Below are positions 7,200 through 16,552 of a stretch of 64,000 bases of DNA, piece by piece (position 1 is the first letter of the stretch; every line of letters starts with the position of its first letter). The stretch comes from Candidatus Helarchaeota archaeon (GTDB taxonomy: Archaea; Asgardarchaeota; Lokiarchaeia; Helarchaeales; HEL-GB-A). The DNA is taken from NCBI GenBank assembly GCA_013375455.1, contig JABXJT010000013.1, forward strand, positions 23,079 to 87,078. The letters run 5' to 3'. The translations under genes were made by a program, and so were the position numbers. The notes under the pieces were generated by a model, which was not told the origin of the DNA, ran no database searches, and saw only the letters and a program-made list of their open reading frames with translations.

Positions 7200-9626
7200 A
7201 TGAAAAGCATTTTTAAATTGAAGATTGACGACATTCCAATTGAAAAAAAATATATTGAGAGGTTCAAATCTAATGGATTCTCCACCTTTTTCCCGCCGCA
7301 GGCATTAGGGGCAATAGCTCTATTTGACATGCCAATTATTGATGAAATTATTGAATTTGACCATAAATCTTATTCCGAATTTCAAATCCCCTTTTTTAAA
7401 TTATTTCATAAGAGAGTTCGGCAAGTTGATCAGGAGAATCCACCCTTAGGGGATGACATAAATCAATTTACGGATTCGCGTGAAAATTATTTGTTTTGCA
7501 TTCCAACGGGTGTAGGAAAGACATTATTGGGGATGCTAGCTGCTATAAAGGCGCTCCCCTTCAAAACTTTATGGTGTTTTACCTTAAAAGCAATCGCGAA
7601 TGAAAAATACATGGATTTTAAAAACTTGTTTGAAGATTTAGGAATAAGAGTTGGCATTAAAACCGGTGATTATTCCACCGAAAGAGATAATTATTTAAGT
7701 CGTTATGACTGGATCGTTGCTACGCCTGAAGCCGCGGATGGTCTCCTCACCTCAAAACCCTCATGGTTGAAAGAAGTGAAATTGGTCGTCTTAGATGAAA
7801 TTCATTTAGTTCGCGATGTAGGACGGGGGTTTAAATATGAGGATGTGGTAGCAAAAAGCCATTACCATAATTTCAATTTAATTGGGTTGAGTGCAACCGT
7901 AACTAATGCAGTAGAAATGGCCCGTTGGTTGAATGCAAATTTAATTTTTAGCGATTGGCGAATGGTACCCCTCAAAAAGGGCGTCCTCTATGGTCGCCAA
8001 ATTTTCTATTCAAAGAAAAATGTGACAAGTTTTCGTAGAGTCTCTCCAGATGATGCGATTAATGCAGCAATGACTTTTTTTGAAGATGGAGAACAGGTTC
8101 TCTGCTTTGTCGATAGTAGAATGCGCATTCAGGAGAAGGCAAGAAAGTGTGTTAAACTCTTAAAAAAGCGGGGATGGCAACCGAATGATGAAATTTCCAT
8201 TCCAAATACAGAATCAGGGGTAGGAGAAATTCTAAATGAACTTGTTAAATACGGCATCGCATTTCATATGGCTGGTCTGTCTTTAGAAAACCGCAAAGCT
8301 ATCGAGGATTTATATCGTGCAGGATTAATTAAAATTATTTGGGCAACACCAACACTCGCAGCAGGAGTAAACCTTCCGGCGAAACGAGTCATTCAAGTCG
8401 GCTATAAACGCGCAACTAGGGGCCGATGGGAGATGCTGCCGGTAATCGAAATGCACCAACGATGGGGTCGTGCTGGACGACCTCAATATGACAAATTAGG
8501 TTATGGCTATGTCACTGCACGAAAATCTCCTACTGATGAATCTGGTGAAAGACTAACTAAAGAAAAAGAAATTGCTCGTCTAATAGATAGGTACGTGAAT
8601 GGGGAACCCGAGCCCATACGAAGCAAATATCTGGTCGAAACAAATCTATATTGTAGTTTATTACGCTGCATTCGCGCAAATTACGCGAGAACAATCGATC
8701 AAATTTTGAAATATTATCAAAATACCCTAAGCAACATTCAATTCCCCAAAAGCAAAGAAATTATCCTTGAAGCCATTGAATTTTTGGTTGAAAACGGGTT
8801 TCTCAAGCGAACGCCTAAACAAATACGATCAACCCAATATGGAAATCTTACTTCAGATCTCTATATCCACCCCCTCACGGCACTTACCTATAGCAAGGGG
8901 ATTGAAATAATTAGTGATACGCCTGATCCTCTCACCTTAATTTTCATCGTCTGCATGTCTCCTGATGCCATCACCTTACCAATTCGAGGACAAGAAGAGG
9001 CAGGATATTGGGCTTTCTATGAGAATAATAAGATACTGTTTCCACTTGAGATCGAGGAATCATTCCAACTTAGAGCCGTTAAAACCGCAATGGTTCTAGA
9101 TGACTACAAAGAGGAAATTCCCACTAGAGCACTCGAGGAAAAATATCATATAAATATTGGCGATTTAACCCCCATTGTTACCAAATTAGGATATGTTCCT
9201 TGGTTATTCAACGCCTTGGCAAAATTAGCTGCCTATCATAAGCGAACTGCAATGATCCCTCGAATCGAAGTATTAAAAGACCGGATTACTTATGGGGTTA
9301 AAGAAAAACGCCTCCCTCTAATTAGCATCCGATACGTCTCACGCGAAAGAGCCATCGCACTCCAAAATAATGGATTTGAGACCATTGAATCCATTACCAA
9401 TGCTGATTTAATGGAATTACGGAACGTTAACGTGAAAGGGTTTAAGCTTGGCGATTGGGCATCGCGAATACAGAAAGATGCTCAACGGTTCTTAAAGCAG
9501 GGGCGAGATCCGATACGCGAATACTCACCCGAGGATTTTCTACCTGCAAAAATTAAAATGCCTGAAAGGAAGAAGAAAAAGCCCTCTACAAAGGCAAAAC
9601 AGATGACCTTATTATACTACGATTGA
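7200..9626 (+). CDS. Ski2-like superfamily 2 DEAD/DEAH-type helicase
   Basis: An 808-residue helicase. Visible motifs: Walker A PTGVGKT (102-108), DEIH (199-202), SAT (231-233), and motif VI QRWGRAGRPQYD. The C-terminal part has a winged-helix-like region and ends with a helix-hairpin-helix-like segment and a Lys-rich tail, an arrangement seen in the Ski2/Hel308/Brr2 group. The first 100 residues precede the helicase core and are unlike standard Hel308. ATP-driven unwinding of DNA or RNA is expected. It is convergent with mcm, ending one base before the mcm stop codon, which places it in a replication/repair neighbourhood. Confidence 0.85.
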   Translation: MKSIFKLKIDDIPIEKKYIERFKSNGFSTFFPPQALGAIALFDMPIIDEIIEFDHKSYSEFQIPFFKLFHKRVRQVDQENPPLGDDINQFTDSRENYLFCIPTGVGKTLLGMLAAIKALPFKTLWCFTLKAIANEKYMDFKNLFEDLGIRVGIKTGDYSTERDNYLSRYDWIVATPEAADGLLTSKPSWLKEVKLVVLDEIHLVRDVGRGFKYEDVVAKSHYHNFNLIGLSATVTNAVEMARWLNANLIFSDWRMVPLKKGVLYGRQIFYSKKNVTSFRRVSPDDAINAAMTFFEDGEQVLCFVDSRMRIQEKARKCVKLLKKRGWQPNDEISIPNTESGVGEILNELVKYGIAFHMAGLSLENRKAIEDLYRAGLIKIIWATPTLAAGVNLPAKRVIQVGYKRATRGRWEMLPVIEMHQRWGRAGRPQYDKLGYGYVTARKSPTDESGERLTKEKEIARLIDRYVNGEPEPIRSKYLVETNLYCSLLRCIRANYARTIDQILKYYQNTLSNIQFPKSKEIILEAIEFLVENGFLKRTPKQIRSTQYGNLTSDLYIHPLTALTYSKGIEIISDTPDPLTLIFIVCMSPDAITLPIRGQEEAGYWAFYENNKILFPLEIEESFQLRAVKTAMVLDDYKEEIPTRALEEKYHINIGDLTPIVTKLGYVPWLFNALAKLAAYHKRTAMIPRIEVLKDRITYGVKEKRLPLISIRYVSRERAIALQNNGFETIESITNADLMELRNVNVKGFKLGDWASRIQKDAQRFLKQGRDPIREYSPEDFLPAKIKMPERKKKKPSTKAKQMTLLYYD

Positions 9627-9627
9627 T

Positions 9628-11676
9628 TTAATCCACTGGACTGATCCGGCCTGGCTCTGGTCGATATAAGAGTCCTTCAGCTGTCAATTGTTCAATCGAT
9701 CGTTCTATTGAAGTTCGCTGAATATTACGGCGTTCTCCCTCATTAACTACATCTTCAATCGACACGGGACCACCAGATTGACGTGTCATTTCTTTTATTA
9801 AGTCATGTATCGTTTCTAAACGATTGCGCTGTGATGTGGATTGGCCGGTAAGAATGGTATCGATATCAGGCATGCCCGTTTCTTGATCAGTCCCTACCTG
9901 CCGTAATGAATATTCTAATAGGCGAATGGATGCTTCTGCATCTTCAATATTGACTTCTGACCGCAATGCCATTCGTGCATGCGCTTGTGCAAGCCTGATA
10001 AGCGCCCCTAATTGCCGGGCAGTGATCGGCACTGGGGCATCTCGCTGATCACCCGTGCTTCGTTTCTCTACATAGAAATTTTTTAATCGTTCTGCAGCAT
10101 CTGGTGCCAATTCGGGTTTACAGGTAGTTCTTGCATAATGAATGTATTTTCGCAATAACGATGCCTCAATTGGGGGTTCCACTTCTTCTGTTATGTTTTG
10201 AATGATTCGATCCGCCATTTCACTGTCCCGTTCAGCTTCCGGCCGATCCTTCATGATGAAAATTAGGTCAAATCGAGAGAGGATCGTGACTGGGAGTTTC
10301 TTAATGTTTTCAGCCACGTTCTTGTATTCGTCATATCTCCCAAAAGTGGGGTTCGCGGCAGCTAGAATGGATGTTCTCGCATTTAAGGTAGCCACAATCC
10401 CTGCCTTTGCTATGCTGATCGTCTGTTGTTCCATCGCCTCATGAATCGCAACTCTATCGGATGGATCCATCTTATCAAATTCATCGAGGCTCGCTAATCC
10501 CCGATCTGCTAAAACTAAAGCGCCTGCTTCAAGTGTAAAATCCCCTGTTTCCCTATCGCGTAAGACCGCTGCGGTCAATCCAACAGCAGTGGCTCCTTTT
10601 CCGCTCGTGTAAAGACCCCGAGGTGCAATTTTGGCAACGTACTGCAGTAGCATCGATTTACCGGTACCTGGGTCGCCCACAAGCAGCAGGTGGGATCCGC
10701 CCCGGAATTTAGTGCCATCTTTTTGTTCTTTGGTTACACCACCGAACAATTGGAGTGCAATAGCCTCTTTTACGTTCTCATACCCAAAGATAGTGGGTGC
10801 AATTGAGTGGATGATTTTCCGATGGATCCATTCATCTTGTGATAATTTATCAATCTGTTCTTTCTCTTCAGGAGTGATCTCAAGGCGTTCCGTATCAATT
10901 TCGGAGGTATCTATGCTATTTATCTCAAGAAAGAGATGAAATGTCTTTAAAGTGCCTCGCTGTCCCATATCTTGCGCAGAATAAAGTATACCAACTGCAG
11001 TTATACGATTTCCCGGTCGAACCATATCTACCAAATCTTCCTTGAGATAACCATCAAGAGATCTCGGGAGTTGCCCTGCTGGAAGTTCCTCCGGCTTCTC
11101 CTGAATACGAATTTTCTGCCAATCAATAAATCTCGATTCCTGGGCGATAAATGTGAAGGGTCCTTTCCGATTGCAGTTATTATTCGTGCATTGATACGGT
11201 TTGGTATAATATTCTCCTTGAACAATATCGATTTTTTCACCGCAGGATCGACATTTAAACATACCAATCGTTAATTGTGGCTTCACTTCGCTAGCTCTCG
11301 TTAAAATTCCGCTGACTGATATGAGCTTTCCGATGTGATCTGAACGAATTTTCCGTAGATGAATTCGATGTGCCTCAGGTAAATTAACAAAGCGTGCATG
11401 GAAGGTATGAACTGCATAATCCTCGGCTTCAATTACCATTAAATTTCTGATTGCTTGTCCAGCAGCCTGTACGTGTTCCAAAGGAGCTTTTAATGTCCGT
11501 TCAGCTAATCCTGGGTCATGATTCCACAGATCATCAAAATTAATTAGAAGAGATCTTTCGTCTTGACCTGGCATTTGCTCGATCATATTCCGATACTTGA
11601 TTCGTCCATCAGGAGTGAATTCCTTAAAAAAATCCTCATATCGTGCAATCGGATCATAATCATCTTCGGTTTCCAT
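9628..11676 (-). CDS. mcm: Replicative DNA helicase MCM
   Basis: About 682 residues from ATG 11676 (METEDD), preceded by a GAGGGG ribosome-binding sequence; an upstream in-frame ATG at 11769 is less likely. The N-terminal domain carries a zinc motif (CRSCG then CTNNNC), followed by the AAA+ core with Walker A GDPGTGKS, Walker B LDEFDKM and the arginine-finger SRFDLIF, then a C-terminal winged helix. It forms the hexameric replicative helicase. Upstream on the same strand is the GINS-like gene (11879-13123), as expected for a replisome operon. Confidence 0.95.
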   Translation of the reverse strand: METEDDYDPIARYEDFFKEFTPDGRIKYRNMIEQMPGQDERSLLINFDDLWNHDPGLAERTLKAPLEHVQAAGQAIRNLMVIEAEDYAVHTFHARFVNLPEAHRIHLRKIRSDHIGKLISVSGILTRASEVKPQLTIGMFKCRSCGEKIDIVQGEYYTKPYQCTNNNCNRKGPFTFIAQESRFIDWQKIRIQEKPEELPAGQLPRSLDGYLKEDLVDMVRPGNRITAVGILYSAQDMGQRGTLKTFHLFLEINSIDTSEIDTERLEITPEEKEQIDKLSQDEWIHRKIIHSIAPTIFGYENVKEAIALQLFGGVTKEQKDGTKFRGGSHLLLVGDPGTGKSMLLQYVAKIAPRGLYTSGKGATAVGLTAAVLRDRETGDFTLEAGALVLADRGLASLDEFDKMDPSDRVAIHEAMEQQTISIAKAGIVATLNARTSILAAANPTFGRYDEYKNVAENIKKLPVTILSRFDLIFIMKDRPEAERDSEMADRIIQNITEEVEPPIEASLLRKYIHYARTTCKPELAPDAAERLKNFYVEKRSTGDQRDAPVPITARQLGALIRLAQAHARMALRSEVNIEDAEASIRLLEYSLRQVGTDQETGMPDIDTILTGQSTSQRNRLETIHDLIKEMTRQSGGPVSIEDVVNEGERRNIQRTSIERSIEQLTAEGLLYRPEPGRISPVD

Positions 11677-11878
11677 TAAAAAACCCCTCTTTAAAAAGCG
11701 GATTTCAATGTTCTTCAACAATTCTTGAGAGAAACTCCTATATAAACTCATGTGCGATGCAGATAACATATTGATGTTGTTAAATTCTGATGTACGCGCT
11801 TATTTCCCTCAATTTTCCGGAATAAATCATTTGGATGTAGGAGAAAATACTTTGGCAAAATAATCGATTATTGAATGA

Positions 11879-13123
11879 TTAGATCAAGAATTGAGATTCC
11901 CATTCTGACAATATTTTTCGTAAAATCTCGTATAACCCCTTCTCCTCATTCGTCCAATTCTGAAGAATATCAGAACTTTCTTTCTCTGTCGTTGCGGCCA
12001 AGCGCAGGAGCTTATAGAAGCGACGAGATATTACATCTCGCAATAAAGACTTCATCTTTTTTATCTTTTCTAATACAAGTAAATCTGGATTTTTCTTATT
12101 TTGTTCCGTTAATTCAAGCAGGCTTTCATGAATTTTCACGTAAAAATTTGGATCAATTGGGGTCAACTGAGGGTTCGGAAGCTCACGGTATAAAATTTTA
12201 TGTAAATCTCCCGGTTGGATCGGTTTTAAATCAATAAATTTAGCGTAATTCTGATTTACCAAGATTTTCGCCTGCCAATACGGTAACTTGACTTCATCCC
12301 CCTTCTTGAATGGACCGATTTTCTCATCATCTGAAATTTCAAGGACATCACAATCCTTTTTCATCTTAATCCGCTCTAGATGATGTCGCCATTCAAAGAT
12401 GAAGTCTTTCACGTTCATTCCCTTGTTTTTAAAATTCTTACTGGTATAATATTTTAGTATCAGAGTTTTAAAGCATTCCCAATTATCGTAATGGTAAGGA
12501 ACTGAGTTGGTAAATTTAAATAAATCCTTCCATTCATTCTCGAGGAAGTCGTCTCCTGACTTTTCTTTAAGAACGTCTGGCACTCGAGGCTCACTAAACA
12601 CCGCATATTCTCTAAACAAGAAGGATTCACAGCAGTAGCAATAGTTCGTGTCAGTTTCATTATAGAACCCGCATTTCATGCAAAGTCCGAGCGTTTCCAA
12701 TGATTGACGAATTAAGCCAATTGGAAAGCTCGATAGAATGCCATGCAATTCAATGGCATTTCCTGCTTCAACGCCCCGACAATTCCTATGAACACGAATG
12801 AGTTCTGACAGGACCTTTTGTGAAATCGCCGAGGAATGGAATCCAGAAATAATTATCACGCTTTGCTCTCCACTATGTTCATCAATTTTCTTTCTTTTTG
12901 TCGTTATTTGAATTCCCACCCTCTCCCCAAAGACCCAGTATGGCGGCTCCTTCCTCACACCATCGCTCTTTCGCCAATGTTTCTGTCTCTCAGGATTTGG
13001 GCACGCGTGCACCTCAGGTAACTTATGATCGATGCAAAAGACTAAGCCACAATACTTGCATCGAAAGCCTAGCTCTCCAACGAGCGCCCCACAGTTCTCG
13101 CAATTGTCTTTAAAAGCCCTCAC
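11879..13123 (-). CDS. AN1-type zinc finger protein fused to GINS B and A domains (Gins23-like)
   Basis: A 414-residue protein of three parts. Residues 8-41 form an AN1-like finger (C8, C11, C22, C25, C30, H33, H39, C41). Residues 148-165 carry a second Cys cluster (C148, C151, C162, C164, C165). Residues about 257-411 look like GINS: a B-domain with GPFKKGD (270-276) and LP (280-281), then an alpha-helical A-domain with DPNFY and a Leu/Arg-rich bundle. B-before-A is the order of archaeal Gins23 and eukaryotic Psf2/Psf3. Location just upstream of mcm supports a CMG-type role, since gins23 is next to mcm in several archaea. The zinc-finger fusion is unusual. Confidence 0.75.
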   Translation of the reverse strand: MRAFKDNCENCGALVGELGFRCKYCGLVFCIDHKLPEVHACPNPERQKHWRKSDGVRKEPPYWVFGERVGIQITTKRKKIDEHSGEQSVIIISGFHSSAISQKVLSELIRVHRNCRGVEAGNAIELHGILSSFPIGLIRQSLETLGLCMKCGFYNETDTNYCYCCESFLFREYAVFSEPRVPDVLKEKSGDDFLENEWKDLFKFTNSVPYHYDNWECFKTLILKYYTSKNFKNKGMNVKDFIFEWRHHLERIKMKKDCDVLEISDDEKIGPFKKGDEVKLPYWQAKILVNQNYAKFIDLKPIQPGDLHKILYRELPNPQLTPIDPNFYVKIHESLLELTEQNKKNPDLLVLEKIKKMKSLLRDVISRRFYKLLRLAATTEKESSDILQNWTNEEKGLYEILRKILSEWESQFLI

Positions 13124-13186
13124 CCTCCGTGAGAAATGCTTGGATTTTAAATTTTAACTGGTCATCCCGGACCAATGCAATCCCTC

Positions 13187-14725
13187 TTACTCATTTTTTA
13201 TTTTTTTAAAGCATTCATCCGCCTTCAGGTACTCCCCGATCTCCACGTAGAGTTCCCCCAGCAGTTTCCACGCTTGGCTGTTGGTCGGGTCTTTTTCAAG
13301 AGCGTTCTCGCAGCCTTCGATTGCTTTTTTGTATTTTCCCAAAGATTTGTGTTCAAGAGCCTGGGCAATCCAAGGAGTTATTTTTTTTCCGGAAGATTTT
13401 TTCTGAGAACTAGTTTTTGATGGAGTCTCAATAATTTTACCTCCTCTATAGCTTGGTCTTGGTGGTTTCCGGCTTTTCCCCTCTTTTTTAGCCTTAGTTG
13501 GTTGAAATTTTTCTTTATTGAAAGATTTTTTTGAACGAACATCTCGAGCTTGAAATAAATACTTAAAATAATAGCTTAGAGCATAACCTGCTGCCTTATA
13601 GTTATCAATAGCTTCAAATTTTTTATGTGCGCTCAGTAATTTCCCTGATGCGCTGGTAAAATCGCCCATCTGGGCGTAGGTAATCCCCGTATTCATCAAA
13701 AGAAGTGCTTCTCCATCTGCATATCCTTCCTTTCGAGAAATTTTCAACCCATCCTGATAATTTTTTAATGCTTTTGGCCAATCGCGTTTTCTTTGATAAA
13801 TGCTTCCTATCGTGTTCAATAGAATCACTTCTTGTTCTTTAATTCCTAGTTCTTGTATTATCTTGAGTGCCTCTCGGCAATACTTCAAAGCCAAAGTAAA
13901 TTCGTCTCCTCCAAGATAAATAATCCCAATATTACCCAAACACGATAACTCCCCCTCCTTTTTCCCAAGTTCTCGGTAAATCCTGAGTGAATCTTTCAGA
14001 TAATTTAAAGCTGCTTCTGATTCATTCATGTTATGGTAGGTTGCCGCTATAGCGGCTAATACTTGTGCTTCCCCCTCAAAATCCTTTGTTTCCCTATGAA
14101 TCTCTAATGCTTCTTCATAATATTTCAGGGCTGTAAGTTCATCGTTCTTATATTCATAGATTCCTCCAATATTGAAGAGGATTGATGCTTCACCTTTCCT
14201 ATTTTTGATTTGTTTATAAATTTTCAGCGCTTTTTGTTGGTATTTGGAAGCTGAATCAAAGTCCTTTTTTTCTAAATAAATTAGGCCTAATTCAGTTAAA
14301 ACCAAGGCTTCGTCCATATCATTTCCTAATTCTTTGTAAATGGTCAATGCGTTCTGGTATTTTATTAATGCGTCCTCAAAATCTCCTTTTTTACATAAAA
14401 CACTACCAATCTCGCTTAAAATGTTTGCTTCGCCGTATTTGTCTTTTTGATCAGAATGAATCTTTAGTTGTTCTTTTAAGTTTATTAATTTTTCATCTAA
14501 ATTTCCTTTTTTAGGATAAAGAAATTTGCTGCTTATTTTTGTTACTCTCGCCTTTTGAAAACCCGGAAAATATACCCTCTCTGATAGAATTTTCTTCTTT
14601 ATATTTGGGAAATATTCACAATTATGTCTTTCAGGAATGCGGTGCTTATAGCAGAAATACTTCTGACAATACTTACAATAGGAAGGATTCTGTAGAGACA
14701 TGCCACACTCTGCACATAATTTCAA
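13187..14725 (-). CDS. AN1-type zinc finger and tetratricopeptide repeat protein
   Basis: A 512-residue protein. The N-terminus (residues 4-36) has paired cysteines and a CYKHRIPERHNC stretch similar to the AN1-like finger of the neighbouring GINS-type protein. From about residue 65 to 385 there are at least seven tandem 40-residue TPR units with the recurrent pattern alternating E-x-L-x-x-x-G and A-L-x-Y-x-x-A-L. A basic, Lys/Ser/Pro-rich linker follows, then two more TPRs at the C-terminus (ALEHKSLGKY, then NPTNSQAW-like). It is a protein-protein scaffold; partners are unknown. It reads in the same direction as the GINS-like gene and mcm. Confidence 0.8.
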   Translation of the reverse strand: MKLCAECGMSLQNPSYCKYCQKYFCYKHRIPERHNCEYFPNIKKKILSERVYFPGFQKARVTKISSKFLYPKKGNLDEKLINLKEQLKIHSDQKDKYGEANILSEIGSVLCKKGDFEDALIKYQNALTIYKELGNDMDEALVLTELGLIYLEKKDFDSASKYQQKALKIYKQIKNRKGEASILFNIGGIYEYKNDELTALKYYEEALEIHRETKDFEGEAQVLAAIAATYHNMNESEAALNYLKDSLRIYRELGKKEGELSCLGNIGIIYLGGDEFTLALKYCREALKIIQELGIKEQEVILLNTIGSIYQRKRDWPKALKNYQDGLKISRKEGYADGEALLLMNTGITYAQMGDFTSASGKLLSAHKKFEAIDNYKAAGYALSYYFKYLFQARDVRSKKSFNKEKFQPTKAKKEGKSRKPPRPSYRGGKIIETPSKTSSQKKSSGKKITPWIAQALEHKSLGKYKKAIEGCENALEKDPTNSQAWKLLGELYVEIGEYLKADECFKKIKNE

Positions 14726-14783
14726 TATTCAATTCACCATTACAAACATCATCAATCTTCTTTTTTTAATGATTTAATGGCAT

Positions 14784-15710
14784 TTATAATTTGATACTCC
14801 GGTAAAACATGTCATCATCATACTTAACCGTCCGTGCGGAGGGCTTTCCCCGCCTTGTAACTACTTTAATGACTGCAATGATCACTGCCACTGCAATGAT
14901 CCCCAGTAAAACAAAAATCAGGTACCAAGGGCTCCCATCCCCTCCGTACTGCCACTCCGGGCTGCGGAACTCCAACGTGTAGAGTCCCGCCCCACTTCTC
15001 CCTCGGAGGACCACCGCGTGCGGGCCGGTCTTGCTGGCTTCCCAGAAGATCCGCTCATCCCCGCCAGCACCCGCGTCATCCGCCATCTCCACATAGGAAG
15101 TCGCATCGCCCACCTGCCCAGAATTCAAGTAATAAACGTAAATCGCAAAGTCAGCGCCAGCAGGGACGGCGAGGCTGAGGTTGTACCAGTACCCCGCCGT
15201 GAGGGAGACTTGGTAGGTCTCGAGGTATTCCGAGTCGTTGAGGGTCCCGCCCACCACATCGTCAATGGCGAGGGAGTGGTCGGTCGCCTCCCATTCGGTG
15301 TAGGCGTCACCGGCAGTGGAGTAGGTGTGGACGGTCGGGTAGAGCTTCTGGTTGGTGGCTGGCCGAACGATGACCCAATCCGCCCCCGCCACAAGGGTGG
15401 TGTATCCCGGGTCCAGGTAGAGGAACACGTCGAAGTTGTCGCTCGGATCAACGGGGTGCGTCCAAATGACGTGGTAATAACTTGGAGACGCGTTCTCCGT
15501 GATATAATAGTAGTCACGAACCGAGCCGTACCATTCTGGCACTGATACGTCATTCAATAATGGATCAGGCAGGTCTGGATCGGTTGATGCTGTCGCATTT
15601 AATCGTGATAGAAAAGGTGGAGATTTAATCTTAAAATCTCTTCCGAGAAAGATCGAAAATCCCAAAACCAGTAAAAAAACGAAAAACAACGTATGTCGAG
15701 TTTTTGCCAT
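14784..15710 (-). CDS. GC-rich membrane-anchored surface protein
   Basis: About 308 residues from ATG 15710 (MAKTRH); a longer start at 15746 is possible. There is a signal peptide (residues 5-22), an extracellular beta-rich body with many Asp, Thr and Tyr residues, one C-terminal transmembrane helix and a cytoplasmic tail starting RRGKPSARTVKY. The body suggests a pre-peptidase C-type or jelly-roll surface domain, but I do not recognise a family. The gene body between about 14900 and 15560 is strikingly GC-rich compared with both flanks, with G or C at most third positions, which points to horizontal origin or strong codon selection. Confidence 0.65.
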   Translation of the reverse strand: MAKTRHTLFFVFLLVLGFSIFLGRDFKIKSPPFLSRLNATASTDPDLPDPLLNDVSVPEWYGSVRDYYYITENASPSYYHVIWTHPVDPSDNFDVFLYLDPGYTTLVAGADWVIVRPATNQKLYPTVHTYSTAGDAYTEWEATDHSLAIDDVVGGTLNDSEYLETYQVSLTAGYWYNLSLAVPAGADFAIYVYYLNSGQVGDATSYVEMADDAGAGGDERIFWEASKTGPHAVVLRGRSGAGLYTLEFRSPEWQYGGDGSPWYLIFVLLGIIAVAVIIAVIKVVTRRGKPSARTVKYDDDMFYRSIKL

Positions 15711-15874
15711 ACCCGAATAGACCTCGTCCTGCTCTACAAAATCCAAAATTTTCCATTCTAATATTTGATATTTTTGATATTTAAACCAGCCGCAGGATGT
15801 ACGTCCCAGCGCTCATTCATTGAAAGCCGCCGAATGACATTATTAGAAGCATTTTAGGAATATAAAAAAAAAGG

Positions 15875-16114
15875 TTAGGTATAATAATTATCATACCTAA
15901 TTTTTGAATCCTTCTGTTCTGGCGTCGCACCACCTGTTTCCTCATCGTGAATTTCGTCCTCCAGCCATGTCTTCTCACTATTCTCCTTAACTTCTTTTAT
16001 AACGGTCCTCAAGATATCCATCAGTTCGGGATCTTGCATGATTCGACGTTTAAGCAGAGTAACCATTCGATCACCACGAGACTTATCTAGGACAACGCGG
16101 GGTCTACCGGTCAA
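15875..16114 (-). CDS. Short charged ORF, possibly truncated at its 5' end
   Basis: A 79-codon frame starting with TTG at 16114; an internal ATG at 16066 gives 63 residues. The sequence is helical and charged (MVTLLKRRIMQDPEL, then a Glu/Lys-rich stretch) and its N-terminal GRPR-like segment resembles DNA-binding protein starts. The 5' end runs into the TnpB remnant on the other strand, so the gene may have lost its original start to the insertion. No function can be assigned. Confidence 0.35.
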   Translation of the reverse strand: MTGRPRVVLDKSRGDRMVTLLKRRIMQDPELMDILRTVIKEVKENSEKTWLEDEIHDEETGGATPEQKDSKIRYDNYYT

Positions 16115-16125
16115 AAAAAGCGGGG

Positions 16126-16443
16126 GGCAATGGCAAGATTTCCTATGGGCTGTTTAAAACGGCTAATGGGCAAATAATTAACGCTGACGTGAATGGTGCG
16201 TACAACATACTCCGCAAAGCCTTCCCGGAATTTTCGAAGGACGGGATAGAGGGGCTAGAGTTAGCCCCCATTGCCGTGAAATTCTCGAAGAAAACCCAGG
16301 ATTTCACGCAACTAAAGCAGCTTGCTAACTTGATCTCCTCGACAGAAGCATTGCCGAAAACCGTGAACGTGGACGGCAGAGAGCTGGGGGGCATAGCGAC
16401 TGGTGACAGTAGATCAAAAAGTATAAAAATTTATACGGATTGA
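16126..16443 (+). pseudogene. TnpB (IS605 OrfB) C-terminal remnant
   Basis: The plus frame reads GLFKTANGQ, then INADVNGAYNILRKAFPEF, the RuvC-III motif of IS200/IS605 OrfB (TnpB) proteins, followed by about 60 more C-terminal residues to a TGA at 16441. Everything upstream (RuvC-I, RuvC-II and most of the zinc ribbon) is missing, so this is a dead fragment. The stop lies inside the 55-bp right-end sequence (16415-16469), which in TnpB systems also forms the end of the guide (omega) RNA. Confidence 0.8.
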
Positions 16444-16469
16444 GCTAGTGTTTACTAGTATTATGCCCC
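16415..16469 (+). repeat. IS605-type right end, copy 1
   Basis: A 55-bp sequence containing a hairpin GTATAAAAATTTATAC (16421-16436) and a second hairpin CTAGTGTTTACTAG (16445-16458), ending in ATGCCCC. It encodes the last TnpB codons and stop. An almost identical copy (two mismatches) lies at 17213-17267 in the same orientation. Confidence 0.8.
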
Positions 16470-16552
16470 CAATTTAATAAACTTGCATATCTTAGAATTA
16501 TTTAAGTTCTCACCAGTACATTATTCTTGATCAATAATAATGTGAAAATTAA

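Noticed and set aside
10202..11274. Several plus-strand frames inside mcm
   Set aside because: Shadows of the MCM coding strand; no protein-like features.
15018..15545. Long plus-strand open frame of 175 codons in the GC-rich surface gene
   Set aside because: It is the mirror of the GC-rich minus-strand gene; the sequence lacks any coherent protein pattern, and the true gene has a signal peptide and membrane helix.
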